DNA from: Candidatus Amarobacter glycogenicus
GTDB lineage: Bacteria > Chloroflexota > Dehalococcoidia > Tepidiformales > Tepidiformaceae
Reading direction: 5' to 3'
Assembly: GCA_016719395.1 (NCBI GenBank)
Contig: JADJZF010000001.1
Location: 186,001 to 250,000, forward strand
Length of the DNA: 64,000 bases
The position numbers were made by a program, and so were the translations under genes. This document shows, in pieces, positions 9,259 to 17,495 of this stretch; the stretch's first letter is position 1; each line of letters begins with the position of its first letter. The notes beneath the pieces are model-generated. The model saw only the letters and a program-made list of their open reading frames with translations, searched no databases and was not told where the DNA came from.

Positions 9259-9792
9259 TCAGCCGCCCTGGTTCAGGAGGACGGGGTCGAAGCCCTGCAT
9301 GCCGCGAAGAAGGTTGACCTCGCCGCGGTGGCCATTCAGGTGAATGACCAGGTGCAGGTTGATGGATTCGCCGAGCGTTTCGGTCTTGTCGCGCATCTGG
9401 ACCTGGCGGGAGGCGAGGTCCGCTTCGCTTATGGAATCGAGGAAGGCGGTGGAGAGTTCGGCGACCTTCTCCTGGTAGCTTCGGAAGGCATCAAGCGAGG
9501 CGATGTGAATGGCTCGCGCGTCGTCGTTGGATTGGCCCGTGCCGAAGCCCTTTTCGGGGAGGCCGGTCTTCGCTGCCCAGCCACCGGTGTCCCATTCGGC
9601 CGGTTTGCCCTGGAAGAGCTGCTGGAAGAAAAGGTCCTCGATGCGGACGCCGTGCCACATGCACCAGGCAATCGAGTGGGACTGTCCGTCAGGGACGAAG
9701 TGGAGCTGCGCGTCCGTGAGGCCATCGGGCGCGCCCTTGAACCCCCGGTGGATGAAGTCCAGGGTCTGCTTCATGAAGTCGATCGATGACAT
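9259..9792 (-). CDS. DinB-like four-helix metalloprotein
   Basis: The 177-residue protein belongs to the DinB/YfiT superfamily, four-helix bundles with a His-based metal site often acting as thiol S-transferases. The likely metal ligands are His47 (MWHGVRIED) and His151/His155 (IHLNGHRGEV). The start at ATG 9792 is preferred to the GTG six bases upstream because GGAG sits five bases before it. The gene ends three bases from the DUF1697 stop, convergently. Upstream is a remarkable dyad (9811-9844). Cofactor thiol and substrate are unknown. Confidence 0.88.
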   Translation of the reverse strand: MSSIDFMKQTLDFIHRGFKGAPDGLTDAQLHFVPDGQSHSIAWCMWHGVRIEDLFFQQLFQGKPAEWDTGGWAAKTGLPEKGFGTGQSNDDARAIHIASLDAFRSYQEKVAELSTAFLDSISEADLASRQVQMRDKTETLGESINLHLVIHLNGHRGEVNLLRGMQGFDPVLLNQGG

Positions 9793-9810
9793 GGGCACTC
9801 CGTCGGCGAG

Positions 9811-9844
9811 GGTGTAGCGCGCGGACTATACCGCGCGCTACACC
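9811..9844 (-). promoter_or_regulatory. Perfect 14-bp dyad with a -10 box in its loop, upstream of the DinB-like gene
   Basis: GGTGTAGCGCGCGG (9811-9824) and its exact complement (9831-9844) flank a six-base loop that reads TATAGT on the minus strand, a good -10 hexamer. A TGAACA -35-like element lies at 9849-9854 (18-base spacer). Transcription would start near 9818, giving a leader of about 25 bases with the GGAG ribosome site. It may be an operator centred on the -10, or a terminator hairpin for the gene ending at 9870. Confidence 0.5.
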
Positions 9845-9869
9845 GCTGTGTTCATGCCTTGACTTGCGA

Positions 9870-11009
9870 CTAATCGAGGACGGCCGCTTCGACCGAGCAG
9901 ATGGGCGGCAGATTCTGGGTCACGAGCTTCCAACTGTCGCCGTCGTTGGCGCTGACCCAGAGCTGCCCGGTGTTGGTGCCCATGTAGAGGCCGGCGCTGG
10001 GGAGCGTGTCGGTGCAGAGTGAGTCCCGGTAGACGCCCATGAAGGCCTGCTCCTGGGGGAGTCCGGCGGTCATGGGCTCCCAGGTGGCGCCGGCGTCACT
10101 CGTGCGGAAGACCCGCAGCTTGAACTCGGGCGGGCAGCGCAGTTCGCCGCCCTGGAGCGGGACGACGTAGGCGGTATCGGGGTTGTGCGGATGGGCCGCC
10201 ATGGACATCCCGAAGTCCGACGGCAGTCCGGCGGTTATTTCGGTCCAATGGCTGCCGCCATCGTCGCTGCGGTAGGTGCCGGCGTGGCTCTGGAGGTAGA
10301 GCCGGTCGTTGTCGCCCGCGGCGTGGGCGATCTGGTGGACGCACTGGCCGGCTTCCGGGTAGAGGGGAAGGTTCGGGTCGAAGGCGGCGCCGGGGTCGCG
10401 TAGGTTGTCATTCACCGCCTGCCAGCTGGCTCCGGCGTCTTCTGTGCGGAAGACGCCGCCGGCGGAGATGGCGGTCCACATCCGGGACTTGTCCTTCGGA
10501 TCGAGGACGACGGAGTGGAGGATCAGTCCGCCGGCGCCCGGGTTCCATCGTTCCCTTGTGGGATGGGCGCTGAGGGCCATGTTCTCGACCCAGGTGTCGC
10601 CGTTGTCGTCGGAGCGAAAGAGGGCTGCCGGGCCGACGCCGCAGTACATCACGTTGGGCTCCGAAGCGCGCCCGGGCTGGATGTGCCAGCAACGTTCCAT
10701 GATGACCGACTCCTGGAAGAACCAGGGTGTGGAGTCACCTGGTGCCGGTTTGGGGTCGCCCGCGAAGCGCGGGCTGGCTTTCGCATCGGTCCAGGTTTCT
10801 CCCATGTCCCGGGAGAAACGGATGGTGGGCCCGAACCACGGGTCGTTCGCTGTTGCGAAGATGGCGCCGGTGCGGGGGTCCATAACGGCGTGGTTCACAT
10901 CGAGTCCGCCGACGAACGGGCCGGCAATAGCCCACTTGTCGCGGGCCTGGTCACTGGTTAGCGAGAACACGCCTTTCCGCGTGCCGACAAGGACATTCAC
11001 TTTAGCCAT
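9870..11009 (-). CDS. BNR-repeat / sialidase-like beta-propeller protein
   Basis: The 379-residue protein repeats the Asp-box pattern S-x-D-x-G-x-T-W: FSRDMGETWTDA, FRSDDNGDTWVEN, FRTEDAGASWQAV, YRSDDGGSHWTEI, FRTSDAGATWEPM and VSANDGDSWKLV. Six blades of this kind form a sialidase-type beta-propeller, like the VPS10/sortilin and exo-alpha-sialidase relatives. No signal peptide is evident and the sialidase catalytic arginine triad cannot be confirmed, so a non-enzymatic role is as likely. Start ATG at 11009 (MAKVNVLVGTRKG). It sits between the DinB-like gene and chrA on the same strand. Confidence 0.85.
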   Translation of the reverse strand: MAKVNVLVGTRKGVFSLTSDQARDKWAIAGPFVGGLDVNHAVMDPRTGAIFATANDPWFGPTIRFSRDMGETWTDAKASPRFAGDPKPAPGDSTPWFFQESVIMERCWHIQPGRASEPNVMYCGVGPAALFRSDDNGDTWVENMALSAHPTRERWNPGAGGLILHSVVLDPKDKSRMWTAISAGGVFRTEDAGASWQAVNDNLRDPGAAFDPNLPLYPEAGQCVHQIAHAAGDNDRLYLQSHAGTYRSDDGGSHWTEITAGLPSDFGMSMAAHPHNPDTAYVVPLQGGELRCPPEFKLRVFRTSDAGATWEPMTAGLPQEQAFMGVYRDSLCTDTLPSAGLYMGTNTGQLWVSANDGDSWKLVTQNLPPICSVEAAVLD

Positions 11010-11079
11010 GTGTGGTCACATTCCTCCGGCGAGGGATTGTGCACCAAGTATCAAAAACCTAAAAGTGCCAGTGTCACGC

Positions 11080-12276
11080 TCAGGCAAAGACGGCATGAAG
11101 CAGTCCTGCGCCAACGCCGGCGATCACCAGCCATGCACTGTTCGGGTTGAGGCGGAGGAGGACGGCGACGGCGGCTGCGAAGAGCCCCGCTGTATACCAC
11201 CCGTCCAGGACTTCGAACGCGAGGCGCAGCGTGACGACGGCCATGAGCGCCAGGGCCGCCGCGTTGACGCCATCGAGGAAGGGCGCCGCCCAGGGAGAGC
11301 GGCGTAGCCGCGGGACCAGCGGGTGAGTTGCGGTGACGAACACGAAGGAGGGAAGGAAGATGCCGAGCGTCGCCACGACGGCGCCGCGCCAGCCGTCGAT
11401 CACGTAGCCGGCGAAGCCCGCCGTGCTGAACACCGGTCCCGGGGTGAACTGCCCGGCGGAGATCGCGTCGACGAGTTGGGCCTGCGTCAGCCAGCCACGG
11501 TGGTCGACGAACTCTGTCTGCATGAAGGAGAGGAGCACGTAGCCGCTGCCATAAAGGAGGGCGCCGATCTTGAGAAAGACGAGGAAAAGCTCCCACGCCG
11601 AAACGCCGGGTGTCCCGCTTGCCGCCAGCGCCACCGGGGCGACGGCGAAGTTCCGCCGGAATGGCCCCTTCTTCCCGCCTTTTCGTGGATTCGGGAGCGG
11701 CTGCAGGTTCTTCCGGCTCTGGGCCGTGAGGAGGCGCACGGCGGTGTGCATGGCGAGCATGGCGAAACCGGCGCCGAAGATCAGAGGCACTTCGCCAACG
11801 CCTGCCGCTGCGGCGAAGGCAACGACGAACACCAGGACGAAGGTTTCGACGCCCTTGAGAGCCGCCGGTCTAAGCCCCCAGACCGCCTGCGCGATGATGG
11901 CCAGCATGAAGGGCTGGACCCCCAGGATAATGCCGGCTCCGGCCGGGCTGGCGCCGTAGCGCACGTATGCCCAGGCGAGGGCGATGGTCAGCACCGTCGC
12001 GGGCAGGATGAAACAGAAGCCGGCCGCCCAGAGGCCGCGCCACCCTGCGCGGGTCGCCCCCAGGTGCATGGCCATCTCGGTCGAATTCGGGCCCGGGATC
12101 AGGTTCGTGACGCCGAGCATGTCGACGAGTTCCTGGTCCGTTGTCCAGTGCCGTTCACGAGCGAGTTCGCGCCGCATGATCGCGATGTGGGCAGCCGGCC
12201 CCCCGAATGCGATCACGCCGAGGCGGAGGAAATACCGCGAAACTTCGCCGACCGAGCCGCGGACTGTTGTCGTCAC
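11080..12276 (-). CDS. chrA: Chromate transporter family protein (two CHR domains)
   Basis: At 398 residues this is the long-chain ChrA form with two homologous CHR domains: the first opens with FLRLGVIAFGGPAAHIAIM and contains LVDMLGVTNLIPGPNSTEMA; the second opens with FLKIGALLYGSGYVLL and contains AISAGQFTPGPVFSTAGFAGY. About ten membrane segments are visible. ChrA extrudes chromate in well-studied bacteria, but many homologues have no tested substrate. No ChrB regulator is adjacent. The start gives VTTTVRGSVGEVSRYF at the N-terminus; the family core begins soon after. Confidence 0.92.
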   Translation of the reverse strand: MTTTVRGSVGEVSRYFLRLGVIAFGGPAAHIAIMRRELARERHWTTDQELVDMLGVTNLIPGPNSTEMAMHLGATRAGWRGLWAAGFCFILPATVLTIALAWAYVRYGASPAGAGIILGVQPFMLAIIAQAVWGLRPAALKGVETFVLVFVVAFAAAAGVGEVPLIFGAGFAMLAMHTAVRLLTAQSRKNLQPLPNPRKGGKKGPFRRNFAVAPVALAASGTPGVSAWELFLVFLKIGALLYGSGYVLLSFMQTEFVDHRGWLTQAQLVDAISAGQFTPGPVFSTAGFAGYVIDGWRGAVVATLGIFLPSFVFVTATHPLVPRLRRSPWAAPFLDGVNAAALALMAVVTLRLAFEVLDGWYTAGLFAAAVAVLLRLNPNSAWLVIAGVGAGLLHAVFA

Positions 12277-12404
12277 GCCGCAACCTTAGCTCCTCTTGTG
12301 AGGTTGGGACGACTGCGGCGGCGGGCCTGGCGACCGTCCGGGCGAAGGGTCTGCCCACGTCGTATTCTCGCCCCGATTCGAAGGGGGGTTCAGTCGAAGA
12401 TTTG

Positions 12405-12449
12405 GAAAATCAAGACACATATTGATTTTCTTAAACGTTGTGTTAGTAT
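12405..12449 (+). promoter_or_regulatory. Promoter with overlapping 9-bp dyad operator for the ABC exporter operon
   Basis: GAAAATCAA (12405-12413) and TTGATTTTC (12422-12430) are exact complements spaced by eight bases. The right arm covers the -35 hexamer TTGATT (12422-12427); TAGTAT (12444-12449) follows at 16 bases as the -10. The patch is strikingly AT-rich against its surroundings. Its position predicts repression by a dimeric regulator (TetR, MarR or similar), none of which is adjacent. Confidence 0.6.
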
Positions 12450-12472
12450 CCCATCACTCAGGAGGGACCCTC

Positions 12473-12799
12473 ATGACCCCACGCTCGCAATCTCCGCTTG
12501 GAGCCCTGATCCAGAGAGGCCTCGAAGCTGTTGGCGCTCGCGGTCCCGGGCCTTTCGACCCGCAGAAGTCGTCCTCCCTTTCTGAGGCGGTCGAAAGCTT
12601 CGCCGGCGGTCTTCTCGCCGCGACGGGATACCGCGAAATTGCTGACGACCTGAGCCTCGAAGCGGTCGCCCTCCTGGGTTCGGCCACAGTCGCCGGGCTG
12701 AAGGTTATCCAGGCCGCGGAGCCCGGGCTTTACAAGCTCGAAGACGCGCTGTACGCCTTCGAAGACCTCCTTCGGCGCACTGCGCCGGTGCGGGTTTAG
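12473..12799 (+). CDS. Small hypothetical protein heading the ABC exporter operon
   Basis: The 108-residue soluble protein begins at ATG 12473, ten bases after a strong AGGAGGG ribosome site and 24 bases after the promoter described above. It has a Pro/Gly-rich N-terminus and two predicted amphipathic helices (SLSEAVESFAGGLLAATGY and YKLEDALYAFEDLLRRTA). I recognise no family. It ends only a few bases before the ABC ATPase start, so it is almost certainly co-transcribed and may be an accessory or regulatory partner of the transporter. Confidence 0.7.
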   Translation: MTPRSQSPLGALIQRGLEAVGARGPGPFDPQKSSSLSEAVESFAGGLLAATGYREIADDLSLEAVALLGSATVAGLKVIQAAEPGLYKLEDALYAFEDLLRRTAPVRV

Positions 12800-12803
12800 C
12801 CCG

Positions 12804-13748
12804 GTGGTGCTCAACACTGGTGCGCCGCCGGTGCTTTCCGTTTCCGATCTTGTCAAGCGTTACCGCACCGGTACGGTCGCGAACGATGGGATCAGCTTTT
12901 CGCTCCATCCGGGGGAGATCTACGGGCTCCTGGGACCGAACGGCGCCGGGAAAACGACACTCGTCCGCCAGGTCCTCGGCGTCCTCCGGCCGACTGCGGG
13001 GACGATCACCCTCGCCGGCCGGGATGTCGTCGCAGACCCGGGCTTCGCGCGCAAGAACGTAGGCTTCCTGCCGCAGGGCCAGTTCGACCTGCTGACACTT
13101 CGCGTGGGGGAGCTGATCGAGTTCTCAGCCCGGCTGCGAGGGATGGACCCCCGTAGCGCGCGGGTCCGCCGGGATGAACTGATCGGGCAACTGGACCTCG
13201 GCCAGTTCGCTTCCACATCGATGCACGCGGCATCCGGCGGGGTACGGCGACTGGCAGGATTCGCTGCGGCAATCGCGGCTCCGGCGCGCCTGCTCGTGCT
13301 CGATGAGCCAACGAACGACGTTGACCCGATCCGCCGCCAGTTGCTCTGGAACTCCATGGGCGAACTCGGTGAGCAAGGTGCGACCGTGCTTCTTGTGACG
13401 CACAACCTGGCCGAGGCCGAAAGGTTCATCGATCGGCTGGCGATTATTGATGGAGGCCGGATCGTGCGGGAGGGGACGCCGGGTTCGCTGCGGTCGCTGG
13501 TGACAGACAAGCTGCGGCTGGAGACGGCGTTTCGGGGAGATGTTTCGCTCCATCCGGCACTCATCGCCGAGTCGATGGCGCCCGGACGATACCTGTTCGA
13601 ACAGCGCGACCTCTCCGCCGTCAGCGCCTGGCTCAGCGCGGCCCGAGAGGCTGGCCTGCTCGCGGACTTTCGGATCGGGCCGCCGACGCTCGATGACATC
13701 TATGCCGCGGTCGTCGCGCCCCCGCGGGAATTGGAGGCTGCCTCGTGA
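12804..13748 (+). CDS. ABC transporter ATP-binding protein (ABC-2 / drug-export type)
   Basis: This 314-residue ATPase has Walker A GPNGAGKTT (44-52), a Q-loop near residue 92 (LPQGQ), a signature loop with the shortened form SGGVRRLA (144-151), Walker B LLVLDEP (163-169) and the H-loop VTHNLAEAERF. The C-terminal 80 residues are the extension seen in daunorubicin/nodulation-type exporters. Translation starts at GTG 12804, four bases after the preceding stop, and the stop overlaps the permease start, so the three genes form one operon. Substrate unknown. Confidence 0.93.
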   Translation: MVLNTGAPPVLSVSDLVKRYRTGTVANDGISFSLHPGEIYGLLGPNGAGKTTLVRQVLGVLRPTAGTITLAGRDVVADPGFARKNVGFLPQGQFDLLTLRVGELIEFSARLRGMDPRSARVRRDELIGQLDLGQFASTSMHAASGGVRRLAGFAAAIAAPARLLVLDEPTNDVDPIRRQLLWNSMGELGEQGATVLLVTHNLAEAERFIDRLAIIDGGRIVREGTPGSLRSLVTDKLRLETAFRGDVSLHPALIAESMAPGRYLFEQRDLSAVSAWLSAAREAGLLADFRIGPPTLDDIYAAVVAPPRELEAAS

Positions 13749-14482
13749 CTCCGATCCGCCAGTATGTCGATCTGCTTTCGGTGCAGCTCCGCTCCATGCG
13801 CGACGAGCTCTGGTTCGTCGCTATCCTCCAGCTCGCACTCTCCCTTGGGCTCGTGCTGGGCATGGGCTACCTGATCCCGGACGTTTCCGAAGTGACGGCG
13901 ATGTACCTGGTAACCGGCACGGCGACGCAGGCCTTCGTCACGGTCGGCCTGGTAATGCTGCCGCAGAACCTCTCCCAGGCGCGGGCACAGGGGCGGATGG
14001 AGTACTTCCTCACGCTGCCAATCAGCCGCGAGGCTTATCTCCTCTCGCTGGTGACGGTGGTGGCCGTGATGGCGTTGCCTGGTGTCGCCTTCTCGCTCGC
14101 TTTCGGCGCGTGGCACTATGGGTTCTCGCTCTCTTACGACCCGATGTTTCTCGTGGTGATGGTACTGGCGGTGTTCTCGTTGGCGGGAGTAGGGGTCGCA
14201 ATGGCCGTCTATATCCCTCACCAGCAGGCGACGAACGCCGCCACACAACTCATTATCTTTTACGTCCTCTTCTTCTCGCCGGTGATCCTCCCTTCGTCAC
14301 AGCTGCCCGAGTTGCTGCAGCAGACGGCGAAGGCCGCACCACCGACCTATGCCGCGGACGCCGTACGGGCGACGATCACCGACCTGCCGGACACATCGCT
14401 GACGAAGGACATAGCGGTGATGGGCGGATTTGCGGTTGGATCCATCGCGCTCAGCGCGTTCGCAATTCGCAGGCGCGGGTAG
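13745..14482 (+). CDS. ABC-2 type transporter permease
   Basis: The 245-residue protein has about six membrane helices, beginning after a short N-terminal amphipathic stretch, and the ABC-2 style terminal helix (VGSIALSAFAIRRRG). It starts at a GTG that overlaps the stop of the ATPase gene by four bases (GTGA), indicating translational coupling. The ATPase and permease together should make a homodimeric or heterodimeric exporter of lipids or hydrophobic drugs; which one is not readable. The operon is closed by the hairpin at 14509-14549. Confidence 0.9.
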   Translation: MTPIRQYVDLLSVQLRSMRDELWFVAILQLALSLGLVLGMGYLIPDVSEVTAMYLVTGTATQAFVTVGLVMLPQNLSQARAQGRMEYFLTLPISREAYLLSLVTVVAVMALPGVAFSLAFGAWHYGFSLSYDPMFLVVMVLAVFSLAGVGVAMAVYIPHQQATNAATQLIIFYVLFFSPVILPSSQLPELLQQTAKAAPPTYAADAVRATITDLPDTSLTKDIAVMGGFAVGSIALSAFAIRRRG

Positions 14483-14508
14483 CCCGTTCCGGGCCGCGCA
14501 CCCCTCTC

Positions 14509-14549
14509 GCGATGCCGCCACGGCGCCCCCAACGCCGCGGCGGCATCGC
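14509..14549 (+). terminator. GC-rich hairpin closing the ABC exporter operon
   Basis: GCGATGCCGCC (14509-14519) pairs with 14539-14549, and the inner CGGCG/CGCCG extends the stem. It begins 27 bases after the permease stop. No T-run follows. Confidence 0.5.
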
Positions 14550-14631
14550 CATTTCCCGGGCGAGGGCTTCCGATTGCCAGTAGCTGGTCCTCGCCGCGGA
14601 TTCTCAGGGATTCTCCCCATTCGTGAGTTCA

Positions 14632-14685
14632 CCAACGCACGAGAGGCCCCCCATCGGGAAGCCTCTCGTGCTCTTCTTGCGTTGG
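14632..14685. terminator. Long hairpin between convergent operons, likely bidirectional terminator
   Basis: CACGAGAGGC (14638-14647) pairs with GCCTCTCGTG (14661-14670), and outer CCAACGCA/TGCGTTGG arms (14632-14639, 14678-14685) enclose it. It lies just beyond the stop of the minus-strand GerW-like gene and after the ABC operon, where both transcription units end; a pyrimidine-rich CTCTTCTT follows the inner stem on the plus strand. Confidence 0.6.
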
Positions 14686-14701
14686 ATGGACGGGCTCGGT
14701 G

Positions 14702-15121
14702 CTAGCCCCGGATGATGCGTTTCAGCGCCCTCAAGCAGAGCCACGCGGTGATTCCGCTGGCGATGATGACCGGGACAGCGGAGGCAGGGTCGTGCGTCCG
14801 TTTGAATTCGGCGCGGCCATCACTGATCTGGATGAAGCCGAGGGGTGAGGCCATCACGCCGCCGCCACCACCGGAGCCTTCACCGATTTCGCCAGACTCG
14901 TCGCCCTCTTCGATCCCGCGGCCGCCGCCCCCGCCGAAGCCCCAGCGCACCTTCGCGACAGGGATCACAGTGATGCCTTCGCGCTCGACCGGCTGGCCGA
15001 AAACGGCGTGCGCACCCGCCTTGAGGCCGACGCGGTCGGCGAGGGCCTGGGCGAGGTCAATGCCACGGCCTCTTGCGGCTTCTTCGGCTTCTCGCAACAC
15101 GCGGCTCAGGTCATCAGTCAC
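14702..15121 (-). CDS. GerW/YtfJ family protein
   Basis: The 139-residue protein has the GerW (sporulation protein YtfJ) layout: a helical N-terminus, then VFGQPVEREGITVIPVAKVRWGFGGGGG, a glycine-rich linker with acidic residues, and the VMASPLGFIQISDG strand, ending in a hydrophobic helix (PVIIASGITAWLCL) and a basic tail. In Bacillus the homologue acts in spore germination, but the family is widespread in non-sporulating bacteria with no known function. It may be co-transcribed downstream of infA, 43 bases away. Confidence 0.85.
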   Translation of the reverse strand: MTDDLSRVLREAEEAARGRGIDLAQALADRVGLKAGAHAVFGQPVEREGITVIPVAKVRWGFGGGGGRGIEEGDESGEIGEGSGGGGGVMASPLGFIQISDGRAEFKRTHDPASAVPVIIASGITAWLCLRALKRIIRG

Positions 15122-15164
15122 GGTTCTACCCTCCGTGCGCGGCGCCTGAAGGGGCAGCCTGCGC

Positions 15165-15383
15165 CTACTTGAACCGGTAGGTGATCCGGCCCTTGGTCAG
15201 GTCGTATGGCGAGAGTTCGACAAGAACCCGGTCGCCGGTGAGGATCTTGATGTAGTTCTTGCGGATCTTTCCGCTGATATGCGCGAGAACCACGTGGCCG
15301 TTCGCGAGCTCAACCCGGAACTGGGCATCCGGTAGAGGCTGCGTCACGATACCTTCGACTTCAATCGCTTCTTTCTTTGCCAA
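15165..15383 (-). CDS. infA: Translation initiation factor IF-1
   Basis: The 72-residue protein is a complete IF-1: an S1-like OB fold with EVEGIVTQPLPDAQFRVELANG, HISGKIRKNYIKILTGDRV and a C-terminus ending ITYRFK. IF-1 binds the ribosomal A site during initiation. The start codon is TTG at 15383 (TTG GCA AAG), with GGGAG nine bases upstream; no better start gives the conserved MAKKE N-terminus. It is not inside a ribosomal-protein operon here, being followed by the GerW-like gene. Confidence 0.97.
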   Translation of the reverse strand: MAKKEAIEVEGIVTQPLPDAQFRVELANGHVVLAHISGKIRKNYIKILTGDRVLVELSPYDLTKGRITYRFK

Positions 15384-15495
15384 ACAGAGACACTCCCAAA
15401 CCGAAATGTGATTGCCCTAACCCTACCACAGTCGGCGCTCCTTCGAAGCACCGGCGAGTGTGTCCCGCGTCACGGATCGCGATACGCTGTGGCCG

Positions 15496-16785
15496 ATGCC
15501 CCGCCCTCTCGCAGCCGTTATCACCCTCGGGTGCAAGCTCAACACCGCCGACAGCGAGGAGATCGCCAGGTCGCTGCACCAGGTCGGTTTCGATGTCGTC
15601 GACTCGGTCTGCGAAGCGGATGCGTTCGTCATCAACACTTGCTCGGTGACGCACGTTGCCGATGCGAAGTCCCGCAAGCTCATCCGTTCGGTGCGTCGGC
15701 TTGCGCCGCACGCCGCCGTAACCGTCACGGGCTGCTTCGCGCAAGCGGCCGGCGCCCAGGCCATCCGGTCTCTCGGCGTCGACTACGTGGCGGGCACGCG
15801 CGACAGCGATAAGTTGGCACTCATCGAGTTCCTGTCGCCCTATGCGAAGGCTCCAACTGCACCGGGGAGAGAGCTTCGAACCCCGATCAGGGGCCCCGCC
15901 CGTGCCTTCGTGAAAGCACAGGAGGGTTGCAACGATGTGTGCAGCTTCTGCATTGTCCCGCGCACCCGTGGGAGGGAGGAATCGCGCACCATCGACCGAG
16001 TCGCTGCCGAAGTCCAGCAAGCCGTTGATGCGGGCGCGTGGGAAGTCGTCGTAACGGGGACGCAACTCGGCGCCTGGGGTCGCGACCTGCTCATCCCCAT
16101 GAAGCCACACCACCTCATCTCCGGGATCCTCGAACGCACGGAAGTCGCGCGTCTGCGTTTCAGCTCGCTTCAACCCCAGGACATGACATCGGAGCTGCTT
16201 GCGCTGTGGGGCGACCCGCGGCTCATGCCGCACTTCCATCTCGCCCTGCAATCTGGGAGCGAGCGCACGCTGGCCGCGATGAGGCGGCGTTACACCGCAC
16301 GCGAGTTCCTCCTGGCGGTCGACCGGATCAGGGCGGCCGTCCCACTTGCGGCAGTAACGACGGATGTGATCGCCGGTTTCCCTGGTGAATCAGCGGCGGA
16401 CTTCGGTGCCACGATCGACCTGTGCAGGGAAGCCCGGTTCGCGCAGATGCATTGCTTTCCCTATTCGCAGCGCAGCCGCACGAGCGCTGCTCTCATGCCA
16501 GGCCATCTTCCGCCGGAGACGAAGAAGGAACGGATGCGGCGCCTCCTCGAACTCAACGGCGAGCTCGCCGCGGCATTTCGGCGGGAATGCGAAGGCTTGG
16601 TCCGGCCGGTGCTATGGGAATCGGAGCGGGTCTTCGCGAAGGAGCCGGCGCTGGCGTTTGGCTACACGGACAACTACATCCCCGTGTACGCGGCGGCGGG
16701 CCGCACCAACCGGATTGCGCCCGTGCGACTGGGCGGGGTGTACCATGACGGGGTTCGGGGAAGTATCCCCGGGGAGGCCGTGTGA
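15496..16785 (+). CDS. mtaB: tRNA t6A37 methylthiotransferase MtaB
   Basis: The 429-residue protein is a radical-SAM methylthiotransferase that converts t6A to ms2t6A at position 37 of tRNAs reading ANN codons. The N-terminal UPF0004 domain holds its cluster cysteines at C13 (TLGCKLN), C49 (NTCSVT) and C80 (GCFAQ); the radical-SAM cluster is C145, C149, C152 (CNDVCSFC); a TRAM-like C-terminus follows. GCKLN rather than GCQMN favours MtaB over MiaB. ATG 15496 is chosen; a GTG at 15460 is in frame. The stop overlaps the next gene by four bases. Confidence 0.95.
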   Translation: MPRPLAAVITLGCKLNTADSEEIARSLHQVGFDVVDSVCEADAFVINTCSVTHVADAKSRKLIRSVRRLAPHAAVTVTGCFAQAAGAQAIRSLGVDYVAGTRDSDKLALIEFLSPYAKAPTAPGRELRTPIRGPARAFVKAQEGCNDVCSFCIVPRTRGREESRTIDRVAAEVQQAVDAGAWEVVVTGTQLGAWGRDLLIPMKPHHLISGILERTEVARLRFSSLQPQDMTSELLALWGDPRLMPHFHLALQSGSERTLAAMRRRYTAREFLLAVDRIRAAVPLAAVTTDVIAGFPGESAADFGATIDLCREARFAQMHCFPYSQRSRTSAALMPGHLPPETKKERMRRLLELNGELAAAFRRECEGLVRPVLWESERVFAKEPALAFGYTDNYIPVYAAAGRTNRIAPVRLGGVYHDGVRGSIPGEAV

Positions 16786-17495
16786 ACGCACTTCGGCGCA
16801 TCCTTCTCGTTTTCTACAGTCTCGTGCTGCTCGCCGCTCTCGGCGGCATCGGTGCGCTGGCGTGGAACCAGGACCAGCAACTCGACCTGGATGTGGAGGA
16901 CCTCAACATCCAGGCGTTCATCGAAGCGGATAACGCCGAGAAGTGGGTCCTCACCGGGATCATCGCTGGTATCGGGCTGTTTGCCCTGATCACGCTATTG
17001 ATCGCGATCTGGCCCCGCCGTCGGCCGTCGCGCGGCGCGCTTCGCATCCGCCAGACCGATGGAGGGACCGTCGAGGTGACTTCGGCAGCGGTAGAGTCGC
17101 TCTTGAAAGACGAGCTCGAATCGCTCCCGGAGATCCAGACCGCGAAACCGCGGGTCTCCCTCGCGGGTGGCGCGGTCGACACTTTCCTCGATGTCCAGAT
17201 AGAACCGAGTGCCAGCATCGCCCATGTGACAAAGCTGATCGGCGCGACGGTAGAAGAGACCCTGCGCGACCAGGTGGGTGTGACTGCCGTTCGCCGGCCA
17301 GTGATCCGCATCAGCTACGACGAAATGGCCGCCCGTCCGGTCCCGGTGAAGCGGCCGCGCACGCCGGCCCCGGACCTCCGCCCCCAGCACGTGCCCGCCA
17401 GCCAGTCGGAGGCGCCGGCCACGGACGAGGCTGCCCGGCCGCCCGAGGCGCCGCGTTTCGTATCCCCGAATGATGAGGAATCGCCGAAGGCATGA
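16782..17495 (+). CDS. AmaP-like membrane protein (Asp23/alkaline shock membrane anchor family)
   Basis: The 237-residue protein has two N-terminal membrane helices (about residues 7-27 and 57-79) separated by a short extracytoplasmic loop, and then a cytoplasmic alpha/beta domain resembling Asp23/AmaP (RQTDGGTVEVTSAAVESLL, LIGATVEETLRDQVGV). The tail is Pro-rich. In Firmicutes AmaP anchors the Asp23 envelope stress protein at the membrane; here no Asp23 gene is adjacent. GTG start overlaps the mtaB stop; its own stop overlaps the scpB start, so mtaB-amaP-scpB are coupled. Confidence 0.8.
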   Translation: MNALRRILLVFYSLVLLAALGGIGALAWNQDQQLDLDVEDLNIQAFIEADNAEKWVLTGIIAGIGLFALITLLIAIWPRRRPSRGALRIRQTDGGTVEVTSAAVESLLKDELESLPEIQTAKPRVSLAGGAVDTFLDVQIEPSASIAHVTKLIGATVEETLRDQVGVTAVRRPVIRISYDEMAARPVPVKRPRTPAPDLRPQHVPASQSEAPATDEAARPPEAPRFVSPNDEESPKA

